Origin: Saprospiraceae bacterium
GTDB lineage: Bacteria > Bacteroidota > Bacteroidia > Chitinophagales > Saprospiraceae
DNA: 64,000 nucleotides
Direction: 5' to 3'
Assembly (NCBI GenBank): GCA_019638455.1
Contig: JAHBTU010000002.1
Span: 406,501-470,500, forward strand
Shown here: one piece after another, positions 8,106 to 16,436 of the stretch
How positions within the stretch are numbered: position 1 is the first letter of the stretch
How the letters are laid out: each line of letters opens with the position of its first letter
Translations under genes and position numbers: made by a program
The notes under the pieces: model-generated
Database searches by the model: none
Seen by the model: only the letters and a program-made list of their open reading frames with translations
Told to the model about the DNA's origin: nothing

Positions 8106-8170
8106 AACAACCGCATGAAAGCGCCTTTGAGCCTTCTCGTCGCGGAACCATGCGGGAAGGCTCTTTTTTT
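8106..8170 (+). ncRNA. Candidate small RNA or attenuating leader upstream of deoC
   Basis: About 65 nt between the promoter and a strong intrinsic terminator (GAGCCTTC 8129-8136 / GAAGGCTC 8156-8163, then seven or more T). A second pairing, CCGCATG 8111-8117 with CATGCGG 8149-8155, would straddle the 5' arm of the terminator and is incompatible with it except as a pseudoknot. Either a short independent RNA or a transcription attenuator for deoC would look like this. No tRNA- or riboswitch-like pattern was recognised. Confidence 0.45.
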
Positions 8171-8312
8171 TGCCTCCCGTTTGTGGTGAAAAATCTGCCC
8201 GCCCTTTTTCTTTGCGTGTCGTTTGAGCGACACTTCCAACAAGGTACTTTATATTTGGTACAATCTTTTCCGCCATTAAATCATCCGGTGTCGAATCATC
8301 GGATTCAGTGTG

Positions 8313-8972
8313 ATGTCCGAACTTGCAAAGATTATTGAGCATACAATCTTGAAACCTGACACATCGCTTGTGGATGTGCGACGTGTGTGCGAGGAAGCGC
8401 AAGCGCATGGGCTTGCGGGGGTGTGTGTGCCGCCGCTCTATGTGCGCGAGACACGCCGCATTTTGGGGGAGCCTGCGCACATCAGAGTCGTGACGGTGGT
8501 TGGGTTTCCGATGGGATATTCTGCCATTGCTGCCAAAAGCGAGGAAATCAAACGCGCCTTGGAAGAAGGTGTGGACGATATAGATGCGGTCGTCAATATC
8601 GCAGCGGTGAAGAGCGACAATTGGAACCATGTGCAACGCGACATCGAGGCCGTCGCCTTGGCGACTCACATGCGCGGTCGCACTCTAAAACTAATTCTTG
8701 AATGTGGCCTTTTGAACTGGGCTGAAATCAAAAGAATTTGCGAACTTGCGGCCAACGCACGCATTACTTGGCTCAAAACGGGCACGGGCTTTCATGGCTT
8801 GCCTGCCACGGAGGAAATGGTACGCCAGCTGAGAGCGGTGGCGCCCAAAGACATGAAAATAAAGGCCGCTGGTGGCATCCGCACCACTCAGGATGCAACG
8901 GCGGTCGTCGAGGCGGGTGCCGATAGAATAGGCACGTCGGCATCGTTGAAAATTATCGGGGTGGAAAAATAA
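8313..8972 (+). CDS. deoC: Deoxyribose-phosphate aldolase
   Basis: DeoC cleaves 2-deoxyribose 5-phosphate to glyceraldehyde 3-phosphate and acetaldehyde in deoxynucleoside breakdown, in the cytoplasm. The 219-residue TIM-barrel protein keeps the family signatures: TILKPDT at the start, VVGFPMGYS, DDIDAVVN, the Schiff-base lysine in WLKTGTGF (Lys155) and the assisting lysine in KIKAAGGIR (Lys184). The start is ATG 8313; a GTG directly before it (8310) is less likely. The next gene starts 6 bp after the stop, so they are probably co-transcribed. Confidence 0.95.
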   Translation: MSELAKIIEHTILKPDTSLVDVRRVCEEAQAHGLAGVCVPPLYVRETRRILGEPAHIRVVTVVGFPMGYSAIAAKSEEIKRALEEGVDDIDAVVNIAAVKSDNWNHVQRDIEAVALATHMRGRTLKLILECGLLNWAEIKRICELAANARITWLKTGTGFHGLPATEEMVRQLRAVAPKDMKIKAAGGIRTTQDATAVVEAGADRIGTSASLKIIGVEK

Positions 8973-8978
8973 GTAGGC

Positions 8979-9422
8979 ATGAAGTATCTGAAAGTTATTT
9001 CTTTTTCTCAACGCAGCACACGCGAGGTTGTGAGCGTTTGGGTGTTTTTCATGGTGATTTTTGGTTTTCAGCAACAGCTACTCGGGCAGGAAATCCAGCT
9101 CAACGAAGACCCCAAAATCGCTCAAATGTTTCGCAACTGGACCAACAACAATCGCGCAAACCCCAAAGTGGATGGTTGGCGAGTGCAAATCATGGCAACT
9201 GCCGACCGCCAGCAGGTGGAGGATGCCCGCACTCGTTTCCGCATTCAATACCCTGAGGTGCCCGCTGAATGGATACATGAAAAGCCCTATTACAAGCTGC
9301 GCGTGGGCGCTTTCAGGAGTCGTTTGGAAGCCCAGCGATTTTTGGCCACACTGACGGGATACGCGGGCGCTTACCCCGCCAGAGATACGAACATACATCC
9401 GCGCGATTTTTTAGAACAATAG
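8979..9422 (+). CDS. SPOR-domain protein
   Basis: 147 residues: a basic N-terminus and one hydrophobic stretch (about 18-36; VWVFFMVIFGFQQQLLGQ) that is a signal peptide or anchor, then a SPOR domain (WRVQIMATADRQQVEDAR ... YYKLRVGAFRSRLEAQRF). SPOR domains bind denuded peptidoglycan glycans at division sites. The gene is 6 bp after deoC and 34 bp before rodA, so a cell-wall role is plausible. The division-protein identity is not determined. Confidence 0.85.
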   Translation: MKYLKVISFSQRSTREVVSVWVFFMVIFGFQQQLLGQEIQLNEDPKIAQMFRNWTNNNRANPKVDGWRVQIMATADRQQVEDARTRFRIQYPEVPAEWIHEKPYYKLRVGAFRSRLEAQRFLATLTGYAGAYPARDTNIHPRDFLEQ

Positions 9423-9456
9423 ACAAACAACCCTCGCATTTTTTGCTCATCACGTT

Positions 9457-10941
9457 ATGGCAGCGTCCAAACGCACCGCGTTCACCATTGGCGACATTGA
9501 CAAACGATTGGTCTGGCTCTATCTGGCATTGGTCTCAATAGGGTGGATGATGATTTATTCGGTCAACTACGACCCGAACGGCCCGTTGCTCGGCGTATTC
9601 GACCTGACCAACAATGCGGGCAAGCAATTGCTTTTCATTTTGGCTTGCTTCGCCATGATTTTTGTAATCATGATGACCGACTGGTCGTTTTGGCGAACTT
9701 ATAGTTTCATCATCTATTTATTCACGTTGATATTGTTGCCCGGAACCTTGATTTTTGGTCGAGAGGTGAATGGCGCAATGGCCTGGTATCAGTTTGGCGG
9801 TTTTTCTTTTCAGCCGTCTGAATTGGCCAAGTTCGGAACCAGTCTTGCTATGGCTGGATATTTGAGTTCCACGGGCGTTGATTTGGGCACATGGCGTAGC
9901 CGTATTGCAGCATTCCTCATTTTTCTTGTACCTGTGGGCATTATCATGGCTCAATCGGATACTGGCTCGGCGTTGATATTTTTCTCTTTCTTTCTGGTGC
10001 TTTATCGCGAAGGGCTTTCCGGTACTTGGTATTTCTTGGGGGCAATTGCCATGTTGAGCGTGATTTTAGGCTTGGCTTGGCCTCCTGCCTACATCATGGC
10101 GGGCTACATAGCCATCTACAATTTTTTGATCATCAGGCCTTTTCGCAAGCTGAGCCGCTTGTGGTGGACGCTATGGACGTTGACAGTGGCGCTCACGGTT
10201 TCGTGGCCTGTTGTTTCCTCCGTGTTGCTCGATTGGATGGATAAAAAAGAAGGGGAAATCGCCAACTTTGACCTTTATATGCTGGGGCCTCATTTTCTAT
10301 TGGCCACTATCGCTTTTTTCTCAAACTACTGGGGCAAGGCATCGTTTATTCAGGCCGCTTTGTTGAGGCGATTGTCAGTGCTTTTGATGGCTTGTGGGTT
10401 GGTGTTCGCGGCCAATTTTGCCAGTACCAAACTCCTCGCTCCACACCAACAACAGCGCATCAACGTATGGCTCAATCCTTCCAAAACAACCGCTGCCGAC
10501 GCGCGCGGCTCTGCTTACAATATGCTTCATTCCAAAATGGCTATCGGCTCTGGAGGCATCATGGGGAAGGGATATTTGAACGGCAACATGACCAAACTCA
10601 AATATGTGCCTGAGCAAACAACAGACTTCATTTTCTGCACGGTCGGCGAGGAGCATGGCTTTGTGGGCGTTCTCGTCGTGGTGGGGCTATTCACATTCCT
10701 GCTATATCACATCACCGTGATTGCAGAGCGCCAACGCTCCAATTTTTCCCGCATCTATGCCTATTCGGTGGCAGGCATCATTTTCATACACTTCGTCGTG
10801 AACGTGGGCATGACTATGGGGATTTTTCCCATTATTGGCATTCCGTTGCCGTTTTTGAGCTATGGTGGCTCGTCGCTCATCGGGTTCTCTTTGATGATTG
10901 GGGTACTCTTGAAATTGGACAGCAATCGGAACTTGGCCTGA
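9457..10941 (+). CDS. rodA: Rod shape-determining protein RodA (SEDS glycosyltransferase)
   Basis: RodA polymerises lipid II into glycan strands with a class B PBP during elongation. The 494-residue integral membrane protein has about ten hydrophobic segments and the SEDS signatures: FQPSELAKFG, QSDTGSALIF, the extracellular loop with HSKMAIGSGGIMGKGYLNGN, PEQTTDFIF, EEHGFVG, and the C-terminal PLPFLSYGGSS. It is longer than Escherichia RodA through an extended central loop, common in Bacteroidota. Its TGA (10939-10941) lies inside the 9-bp duplicated target of the MITE-like element that follows. Confidence 0.93.
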   Translation: MAASKRTAFTIGDIDKRLVWLYLALVSIGWMMIYSVNYDPNGPLLGVFDLTNNAGKQLLFILACFAMIFVIMMTDWSFWRTYSFIIYLFTLILLPGTLIFGREVNGAMAWYQFGGFSFQPSELAKFGTSLAMAGYLSSTGVDLGTWRSRIAAFLIFLVPVGIIMAQSDTGSALIFFSFFLVLYREGLSGTWYFLGAIAMLSVILGLAWPPAYIMAGYIAIYNFLIIRPFRKLSRLWWTLWTLTVALTVSWPVVSSVLLDWMDKKEGEIANFDLYMLGPHFLLATIAFFSNYWGKASFIQAALLRRLSVLLMACGLVFAANFASTKLLAPHQQQRINVWLNPSKTTAADARGSAYNMLHSKMAIGSGGIMGKGYLNGNMTKLKYVPEQTTDFIFCTVGEEHGFVGVLVVVGLFTFLLYHITVIAERQRSNFSRIYAYSVAGIIFIHFVVNVGMTMGIFPIIGIPLPFLSYGGSSLIGFSLMIGVLLKLDSNRNLA

Positions 10942-10946
10942 CGAGC

Positions 10947-11069
10947 CACACTACTGGCCATTTTCAAATTTGCCACGAGGTCACAAAGAGGCAAAGCAAA
11001 ATACGCATTGATTTGCGGCATTTTGCGCCTTGGTGTCTTTGCAGCACAAAAATAATGTCCAGTAGTGTG
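10947..11069 (+). repeat. MITE-like element family B, copy 1 (123 bp)
   Basis: A 123-bp non-coding element with terminal inverted repeats CACACTACTGG(C)CATT / AATGTCCAGTAGTGTG (one mismatch). It is flanked by a 9-bp direct repeat CTGACGAGC (10938-10946 and 11070-11078), a clear target-site duplication. The left target copy contains the rodA stop codon. Related copies: 11715-11837 (inverted) and 30139-31041 (interrupted). Confidence 0.85.
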
Positions 11070-11108
11070 CTGACGAGCCTACAATTGCGTTTGGCCTGTC
11101 CGGCATTT

Positions 11109-11672
11109 TCACGCATGATTTTTCAGGGCTTCAATCTTTTTTATCAAGGTCTCCGCGATAGTGCCAGTATATCGGTCAAACATTTTTATCGTGTCAATTT
11201 CCATGTCAAGAAGTTTGGGAAATCGCTGATAGGCAAGAGCAAGCATTTGTTTTTTTAATTCAAGCCCGTGCGTTGTTTCAACGAGCATCGCATTTTCGGA
11301 AGACAATGTTTGGCCACCTATAAATTGTTCTATCGTGGCTATCAGGAGTGTGGATTGTGTTTTGGCAAAATGGCTGAATGTCTTGATTTGCGCGTCGTTC
11401 AGCAAATGGAAACCGGGATAGTGCTCAAAGGCATAATCGCGCACCAGCAATGCAATTTCGTTCGCTTGGCTCTCCCTTCCAATTTTTTTGCGCTCTTGTT
11501 CCATCTCGGCATCCAGCGAGCCATAAGTGCCTCGTTCGCCAGCCCTTTTGTCCATCCATGCGCCGCCCTCATCATAGCGCTCTTCTTTGAGCCACGACTT
11601 TTTTTGCCTGCGACGGTTGAGCAGACCAACTATTAGCACAAACAAAATGAATAAGCCGAATAGTAAACCCAT
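11109..11672 (-). CDS. Small membrane-anchored protein of unknown function
   Basis: 187 residues from ATG 11672. One N-terminal transmembrane helix (MGLLFGLFILFVLIVGLL), a very basic segment NRRRQKKS, then a charged, mostly helical soluble part (DAEMEQERKKIGRESQ; QTLSSENAML; DTIKMFDRYTGTIAETL). It is not recognised as any family. A longer frame reaches back to 11717, but that start falls within the adjacent MITE-like element. The gene sits alone between two inverted copies of that element, 40 bp and 42 bp away. Confidence 0.7.
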   Translation of the reverse strand: MGLLFGLFILFVLIVGLLNRRRQKKSWLKEERYDEGGAWMDKRAGERGTYGSLDAEMEQERKKIGRESQANEIALLVRDYAFEHYPGFHLLNDAQIKTFSHFAKTQSTLLIATIEQFIGGQTLSSENAMLVETTHGLELKKQMLALAYQRFPKLLDMEIDTIKMFDRYTGTIAETLIKKIEALKNHA

Positions 11673-11714
11673 AGTTGATTTTTTTTTTGTAAAAACTAAG
11701 GTAGAGGGTAGAAG

Positions 11715-11837
11715 CACACTACTGGACGTTGTTTTTGTGCCGTAAAGTCACAAAGGCACAAAATGCGGCAAATCAATGCGTATTTTGCTTTGCGCCTTTG
11801 TGACTTCGTGGCAAATTTGAAAATGTCCGGCAGTGTG
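11715..11837 (-). repeat. MITE-like element family B, copy 2 (123 bp, inverted)
   Basis: The same 123-bp length and termini (CACACTACTGGACGTT / CACACTGCCGGACATTT) as copy 1 but in opposite orientation. No 9-bp target duplication is visible (GGGTAGAAG left, GTTCATCAC right). That suggests later recombination or deletion at one side, or drift. Confidence 0.8.
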
Positions 11838-11849
11838 GTTCATCACATC

Positions 11850-11914
11850 TATCTTCTTTGCAAAAACATCGCGTCTTCAAGACGTTATAGATGCGATGTC
11901 TTGTAAAGAAGATA
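11850..11914. repeat. 65-bp imperfect palindrome
   Basis: TATCTTCTTTG...ACATCGC on the left pairs with GCGATGT...AAAGAAGATA on the right, with an inner GTCTTCAAGAC palindrome. It lies between the family B element and the 3' end of the flippase gene. It may work as a terminator for the minus-strand flippase gene or be another short mobile element; there is no strong T-run. Confidence 0.5.
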
Positions 11915-12012
11915 AAATTGGTTAGTGGGCATTCCTGTCCGCTCGTTGAAACGAACGATCTCAAGATGATAGATGTGTGTTGTGGTTGTCCACATGAAGT
12001 CACGAAGAGCCA

Positions 12013-13482
12013 TTATTTTTTCAAAAACGCTACTGCTTTTCGCCAATCCGCCATTTTGAAAACAACCGCCCCAGCCACTCCCGCCGCCAAGCCGATTCCG
12101 CATTTCACCCACCAGTCCAAATCGGTTTTTTCAAAAACAAACCAATTAGCGGCCAGTACGAACGCGGCGAAACCCGCTTTGCGCAGCCACCATTTTTGGC
12201 TCGGCCAAAAATCGAACGTTTTGGCGCACAGCCACATTATGCCGAAGGACACGAACGATTGCGTCAGCACCGCTGCCACCGCCGTTCCGAGAGCTTGATA
12301 GCGGGGAATCAGAAACAGATTCAAAGCGAGATTGAGCAAAATGCCGAAGATGAAAACCCGACCCATTTCTCTCAATTTTTCGTGCGCTGTGAGAAGCGTT
12401 CCGAAAATATAAGTCAGACTCACTGGCACGAATGCCCAAATCAGGACACCTAGCGTGTCCCAACGGTAAGCATTCGCGCGGCTCGGCATCATCAGGTGCA
12501 GCAAATCTTCACGGGCAAAGCAGATGACCGTCACCAAAGTCAGACTTCCCGTCCACAACAAGTTGAAACTCAGCGAAGCGAGTGAGCGAACGCCCGCCTT
12601 GCCAGGGCTTTTCAACAGCCTCGCAAACATTGGCAGCAGCAGCGACGCGAACATGAATCCGAACATATTGCAGGCGTCGAGCAAGCGGTAGGCGCCGGCG
12701 AAAATCTCCGCGTGGGCTTTTCCATCGGGCAACAGGCGTTCGAGCAAAACCCCGTCGAGGCGCGTGTAGGCAAACATGAGCAGGATGACGAGGGCGTAAG
12801 GAAAACTTTTGCGGAGCAAAAACAAGACGACGGGGCGACCTGCCCGCCAGTTTTTTGCCCAGGAAGGCCGCACCGGGAAATCGGCTTTTTGCCGTAGCGC
12901 CCAAAAAACGATGAGCGCCGTGAGCGCCAAGGCCAGCGTTTGCGCGAGCGCGAAAGTCTCGATGTTGAGCGGGGTGCCCGGCAGATTTCCCCAAAGCAAA
13001 ATGCCACAAGTGGCGAGCATGAGCAATTTGTCCAGCGAAGAAAGCAGGCTGTCGAGCCGGAAATGGCCGAGACCGGAGACGTTGGAACGCAGGTACAAAG
13101 TCAGTTGGACCAGCACAGCGTTGATAAGCAAAATGAGCAAGAGTGGCAGTTCGCGCGAGCCGTAGCCGAAAATTCCCCAAGCGACGAACAGCGTTAAAAC
13201 GATGTAGAAAACGCCGAGCAAAAACTTGATGGCCAGCAGATTGGGGAAATATTTTGGTAACAGTTGCGGGTGCTGACTGAGGTAGCGGCTGTTGAAATTC
13301 TGAATCCCGAAGTCGTTGAGGATTTGAAAAATATAGGTGAGATTGAGCAGCGCGAAGTACAGTCCGTAGTCCTCGCCGACGCGGTTTTGCACCGTCAGGT
13401 CAATGCCGAAAATAAAAAACGGCTTTATCAGCAGGTTGATAAAGACGAGCAGCAGGACGTTGAGGATGAATTCGCGGTTCAC
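12013..13482 (-). CDS. Polysaccharide flippase (MVF/Wzx-like membrane protein)
   Basis: 489 residues with about 12-14 hydrophobic segments. It has the polysaccharide-biosynthesis-protein pattern: LTVQNRVGEDYGLYFALLN near the N-terminus, a DGVLLERLLPDG loop in the middle, and NLALNLFLIPRYQALG late. Such proteins flip undecaprenyl-linked sugars across the inner membrane. I chose GTG 13482 (RVNREFILN) because the frame upstream (to 13578) runs into a family A repeat and has no family resemblance. No glycosyltransferases are adjacent, so the exact substrate is unknown. Confidence 0.82.
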   Translation of the reverse strand: MNREFILNVLLLVFINLLIKPFFIFGIDLTVQNRVGEDYGLYFALLNLTYIFQILNDFGIQNFNSRYLSQHPQLLPKYFPNLLAIKFLLGVFYIVLTLFVAWGIFGYGSRELPLLLILLINAVLVQLTLYLRSNVSGLGHFRLDSLLSSLDKLLMLATCGILLWGNLPGTPLNIETFALAQTLALALTALIVFWALRQKADFPVRPSWAKNWRAGRPVVLFLLRKSFPYALVILLMFAYTRLDGVLLERLLPDGKAHAEIFAGAYRLLDACNMFGFMFASLLLPMFARLLKSPGKAGVRSLASLSFNLLWTGSLTLVTVICFAREDLLHLMMPSRANAYRWDTLGVLIWAFVPVSLTYIFGTLLTAHEKLREMGRVFIFGILLNLALNLFLIPRYQALGTAVAAVLTQSFVSFGIMWLCAKTFDFWPSQKWWLRKAGFAAFVLAANWFVFEKTDLDWWVKCGIGLAAGVAGAVVFKMADWRKAVAFLKK

Positions 13483-13522
13483 GCGGCGAAGGTACGTCCG
13501 AAACGCCGGAAGGGTTCGATAC

Positions 13523-13633
13523 GAGGATGTCTCATAAGTGATGTTTGTTTGACAGGATTCGCGCCCTTTTTCGGGCAAAAAAACCTGTAAATCTTGTTAT
13601 TCCTGTCGAAATTTAAACTTGTGAGACGGCCTC
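13523..13633. repeat. MITE-like element family A, copy 1 (111 bp)
   Basis: Imperfect palindrome whose ends GAGGATGTCTCATAAGT and ACTTGTGAGACGGCCTC are inverted repeats. Inner arms GACAGGATT and AATCTTGTTATTCCTGTC also pair. Compared with copy 2 (24318-24437) it has lost 9 bases between two GATT repeats. It sits between the flippase gene and the response-regulator gene. Confidence 0.75.
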
Positions 13634-13638
13634 GTTTG

Positions 13639-14388
13639 TCAAACGGTCTTTATTCGTTTCAAAAACTCTTCTTTTAATGTCTTGCTCAAAGGCAATGTTT
13701 TTTGTCCGATGACCACCGTGCTCTCATCCACTTCGTCTATCTGCGCGAGATTGGCAATGTGCGAACGGTGGATGCGTTGGAAAAGGGCGGCAGGCAATTG
13801 CTCTTCCAAGGATTTCATCGGCATCGTCAGCAGGTACTCTTTGGTTTTGGTAAAAATGCGGCAGTAGTTCCGTTCCGCTTCGATATAAAGAATGGCCTCG
13901 AACAGGATTTTGACCATGCGGTCTTTGTTTCGCACAAAAATGCGGTCGGAGAGGATGAAGGGCTTGTCTTCGCCCGTTTTTTGTTCCCGATGTTCGGCGG
14001 GAGATTGGTTCGCCATGAGGCTGATGGTCAATTCCAAGGCCCGTTGCAAATCAAGTTTTTTGAAAGGTTTTGCCAAAAAGGCATAAGGCTTTGCTGCTTT
14101 GGCGCGGTTGAAGGTGGCATCGTCGCTGTTGGCAGTCAGGAAAATGACGGGGATGTGGTGTTCGTGTTGCAAGACCTGCGCCAGGGCGATGCCGTCCATG
14201 CTGCCTTTCAACTGGATATCGAGCAGGGCGATGTCGGGCGCGTTTTCTTCCAATTGCAGCAGGGCTTCTTCGGCGCGGGGCATGATGCCCGTGACCTCGT
14301 AGCCGAGTTCGCTGAGGAACATGGCGATTTTCGCGCCGATGAGCATCTCATCTTCTACCACCAATATTTTGACAGGGCTGTCGGTCAT
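13639..14388 (-). CDS. LytTR-family response regulator
   Basis: 249 residues: a receiver domain (1-120) with acidic pair VVEDE, phosphoacceptor Asp57 in IALLDIQL, and Lys in FLAKPF; then a C-terminal LytTR DNA-binding domain (ILYIEAERNYCRIFTKTKEYLL; FQRIHRSHIANL). It overlaps the kinase gene by 4 bp (ATGA), so the two are translationally coupled and form a two-component pair. LytTR regulators activate transcription after phosphorylation; target genes cannot be told from here. Confidence 0.93.
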   Translation of the reverse strand: MTDSPVKILVVEDEMLIGAKIAMFLSELGYEVTGIMPRAEEALLQLEENAPDIALLDIQLKGSMDGIALAQVLQHEHHIPVIFLTANSDDATFNRAKAAKPYAFLAKPFKKLDLQRALELTISLMANQSPAEHREQKTGEDKPFILSDRIFVRNKDRMVKILFEAILYIEAERNYCRIFTKTKEYLLTMPMKSLEEQLPAALFQRIHRSHIANLAQIDEVDESTVVIGQKTLPLSKTLKEEFLKRIKTV

Positions 14389-16274
14389 GCCGCTTTTTTC
14401 AAGTTGAAATCAAAAATTACTGTGGTGCCGTTTTTCACTTCTTCCCGCATGGTGCCGCTCAATTGGCGGGTGAGGAGCGCTACCAATTGTCCGCCGAAAC
14501 CCGTGCCGTGTGTCAGGCCGCTTTTGCCCACACCGTCGTCGGCGACTTCCAAGTGCAACATTCCTGCCGGATTTTTTTCCAGTTTGATGCGCACTTTGCC
14601 TTTTCGACCGTCGGGGAAAGCGTATTTCAAGGTATTGGTCAGGAGTTCGTTGACGATGAGGCCGAGGGGAACAGCCGTGTCAATGTCAACATCCAATTGG
14701 TCCATCGCGCATTCGATGCTCACGCGGTCGTCCGCGCCAAAAGAATCGAGGACACTCTCGCTGAGGTTGAGGAAATAGTCTTTCATTTCGATAGCCGCGA
14801 GTTTGTCGCGCTGGTACAGTTTCTGGTGGACGATGCCGATGGACTGCACCCGGTTTTGGCCTTCCTGCATGGCGTCTTTGATGCCTTGGTCGTCAATTTG
14901 AGCGGATTGCAGTGCCAAAAGGCTCGACACTACTTCGAGGTTGTTTTTGACGCGGTGGTGGATTTCTTTCAAAAGCAGTTCGTTCTCCTGATTTTTGGCT
15001 GCCAGCAGGGCATTGGCTTTTTTTCGGGCAATGGCATTGCGCCGGAAGTTGAAAGCCAGCAACCCCAACAAGGCGGCAATGCCGAAACTGAGCCATTGCA
15101 GCATGCGCTGTTGGGATAACTGGGAAGCTTGCGCCGCGATGGTGGCTTCTTTCTTTTCCGTTTCATATTGGGTGCGCAACTCCGACATTTTGGCGTCGCT
15201 CACGGCATTTAGGGTACTGTCGTTCACCTGCCTCGACTTACGCTCAAAGAAAAGCGCCGATTGGAAGTTGCCCAGGTGTTCGTACGTTTTACTGATGTGC
15301 CGGTAATTTTCTTCCAGGTTGTAAAAGTCGCCGTTTCGCTCCATTAGTTCAATGGCTTTTAGAAGATAGGGCAAAGCATCAGCATAACGCCCCATTCGGA
15401 GGTACACCTCGCCCAGATTGGCCGAGGTCGCCGATATTGCCATATCAATTTGCTGTTTCTCCGCTATTTGCAGGCATTCCCGGTAAGTTTCAAGGGCTTC
15501 AGGATAGCGCTGCAGGTGCTTGAGCGCGTTGCCGCGGTCGTTCAGCAGCCTTGCCAACTCTATCGGTGTGAAATCGAGGGTTTTTGCCTTGGCGAGTGCC
15601 TGGTCAAAATAGCGGAGCGCCTGTTCCGGCTGCCGGAGTTTGAACTGGATAAAACCGGCTGTACGCATGGAATACACCCATTGCCCTTGCAATCCGTTCC
15701 TTTCCGCTATTTCGATGGATCTCAGGGCGTACTGCAGGCCATCTTCCGCCCTTTCCTGCAAGTAGAGGTCTTCGGCAACTCGTGATAAGGCATCGGCGAT
15801 GCCTTCCTGATCCCGGATAGCTTCCATCAGGCGCAAAGCGCGTAAGTCGGCCTCTGTGGCCTGCGACAGTTGATTGCGTTTTTTGTACACCCAGGCCTGT
15901 TTGAAAGTCGTAGTAGCTTGTCCTTTTTTGTCTCCAATAGCCGTATAGCCTGTCATGGCGCGGTCGAAAAACAGCATCGCCGAATCGAGTTGGAGATGGT
16001 TGGCGTGCATACGGCCCTGCATTTCGCAGAATTTGGGTTGCCAGGTTTTATCTCCGGCGGCTTCGGCTAATTGAAGGCCGCGTTTGGCATACCCAAGTGC
16101 TGCCTTTAAGTCGGTTCCAATGGCAATATTGGTCATTTGTTCCAGCCATTGGAGCCGTTGCGCGTCTCCGGTTGCAGTCTGGAACAAACGTTCGAGGCTG
16201 TCGAGGGTAGGATTCTGGGCTATGCCTGCCGTGCCAAAAAGACAAAGGCAAAGTGAAAGAAGAATTTTCTGCAT
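14385..16274 (-). CDS. TPR-containing sensor histidine kinase (HisKA_2 type)
   Basis: 629 residues: a signal peptide (MQKILLSLCLCLFGTAGIAQ), periplasmic tetratricopeptide repeats (about 40-370; QGRMHANHLQLDSAMLFFDR and several more), a coiled coil, one transmembrane helix near 405-425 (LQWLSFGIAALLGLLAF), a HisKA_2 dimerisation domain with EIHHRVKNNLEVVSSLLALQ (His about 440), and HATPase_c (NELLTNTLKYAFP, DDGVG, GTGFG). The TPRs probably sense an envelope partner. ATG 16274 is favoured over longer frames because a TATCTTTG box lies at 16300-16307. Confidence 0.93.
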   Translation of the reverse strand: MQKILLSLCLCLFGTAGIAQNPTLDSLERLFQTATGDAQRLQWLEQMTNIAIGTDLKAALGYAKRGLQLAEAAGDKTWQPKFCEMQGRMHANHLQLDSAMLFFDRAMTGYTAIGDKKGQATTTFKQAWVYKKRNQLSQATEADLRALRLMEAIRDQEGIADALSRVAEDLYLQERAEDGLQYALRSIEIAERNGLQGQWVYSMRTAGFIQFKLRQPEQALRYFDQALAKAKTLDFTPIELARLLNDRGNALKHLQRYPEALETYRECLQIAEKQQIDMAISATSANLGEVYLRMGRYADALPYLLKAIELMERNGDFYNLEENYRHISKTYEHLGNFQSALFFERKSRQVNDSTLNAVSDAKMSELRTQYETEKKEATIAAQASQLSQQRMLQWLSFGIAALLGLLAFNFRRNAIARKKANALLAAKNQENELLLKEIHHRVKNNLEVVSSLLALQSAQIDDQGIKDAMQEGQNRVQSIGIVHQKLYQRDKLAAIEMKDYFLNLSESVLDSFGADDRVSIECAMDQLDVDIDTAVPLGLIVNELLTNTLKYAFPDGRKGKVRIKLEKNPAGMLHLEVADDGVGKSGLTHGTGFGGQLVALLTRQLSGTMREEVKNGTTVIFDFNLKKAA

Positions 16275-16299
16275 AGTCGTTTTCTGTTTTGCCGTTTGG

Positions 16300-16307
16300 C
16301 AAAGATA
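16300..16307 (-). promoter_or_regulatory. -7 box of the kinase/regulator operon
   Basis: TATCTTTG on the minus strand matches TAnnTTTG, 25 bases upstream of the kinase ATG. Confidence 0.55.
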
Positions 16308-16436
16308 GCAAGTTTGTCCGGTCAGCGAAACCGCACTTTCGGTCAATGATACCCGTGTTTGGGACAAAATGAGGCGACGAAGCGTGGTGCGCGGTGCATT
16401 TTTGAGGCATCGCATCACCATCCAACCTGCTTTTTT

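Noticed and set aside
13702..14778. A 358-codon antisense frame over the response regulator and kinase genes
   Set aside because: It crosses two well-supported genes in the opposite direction and has no recognisable domain.
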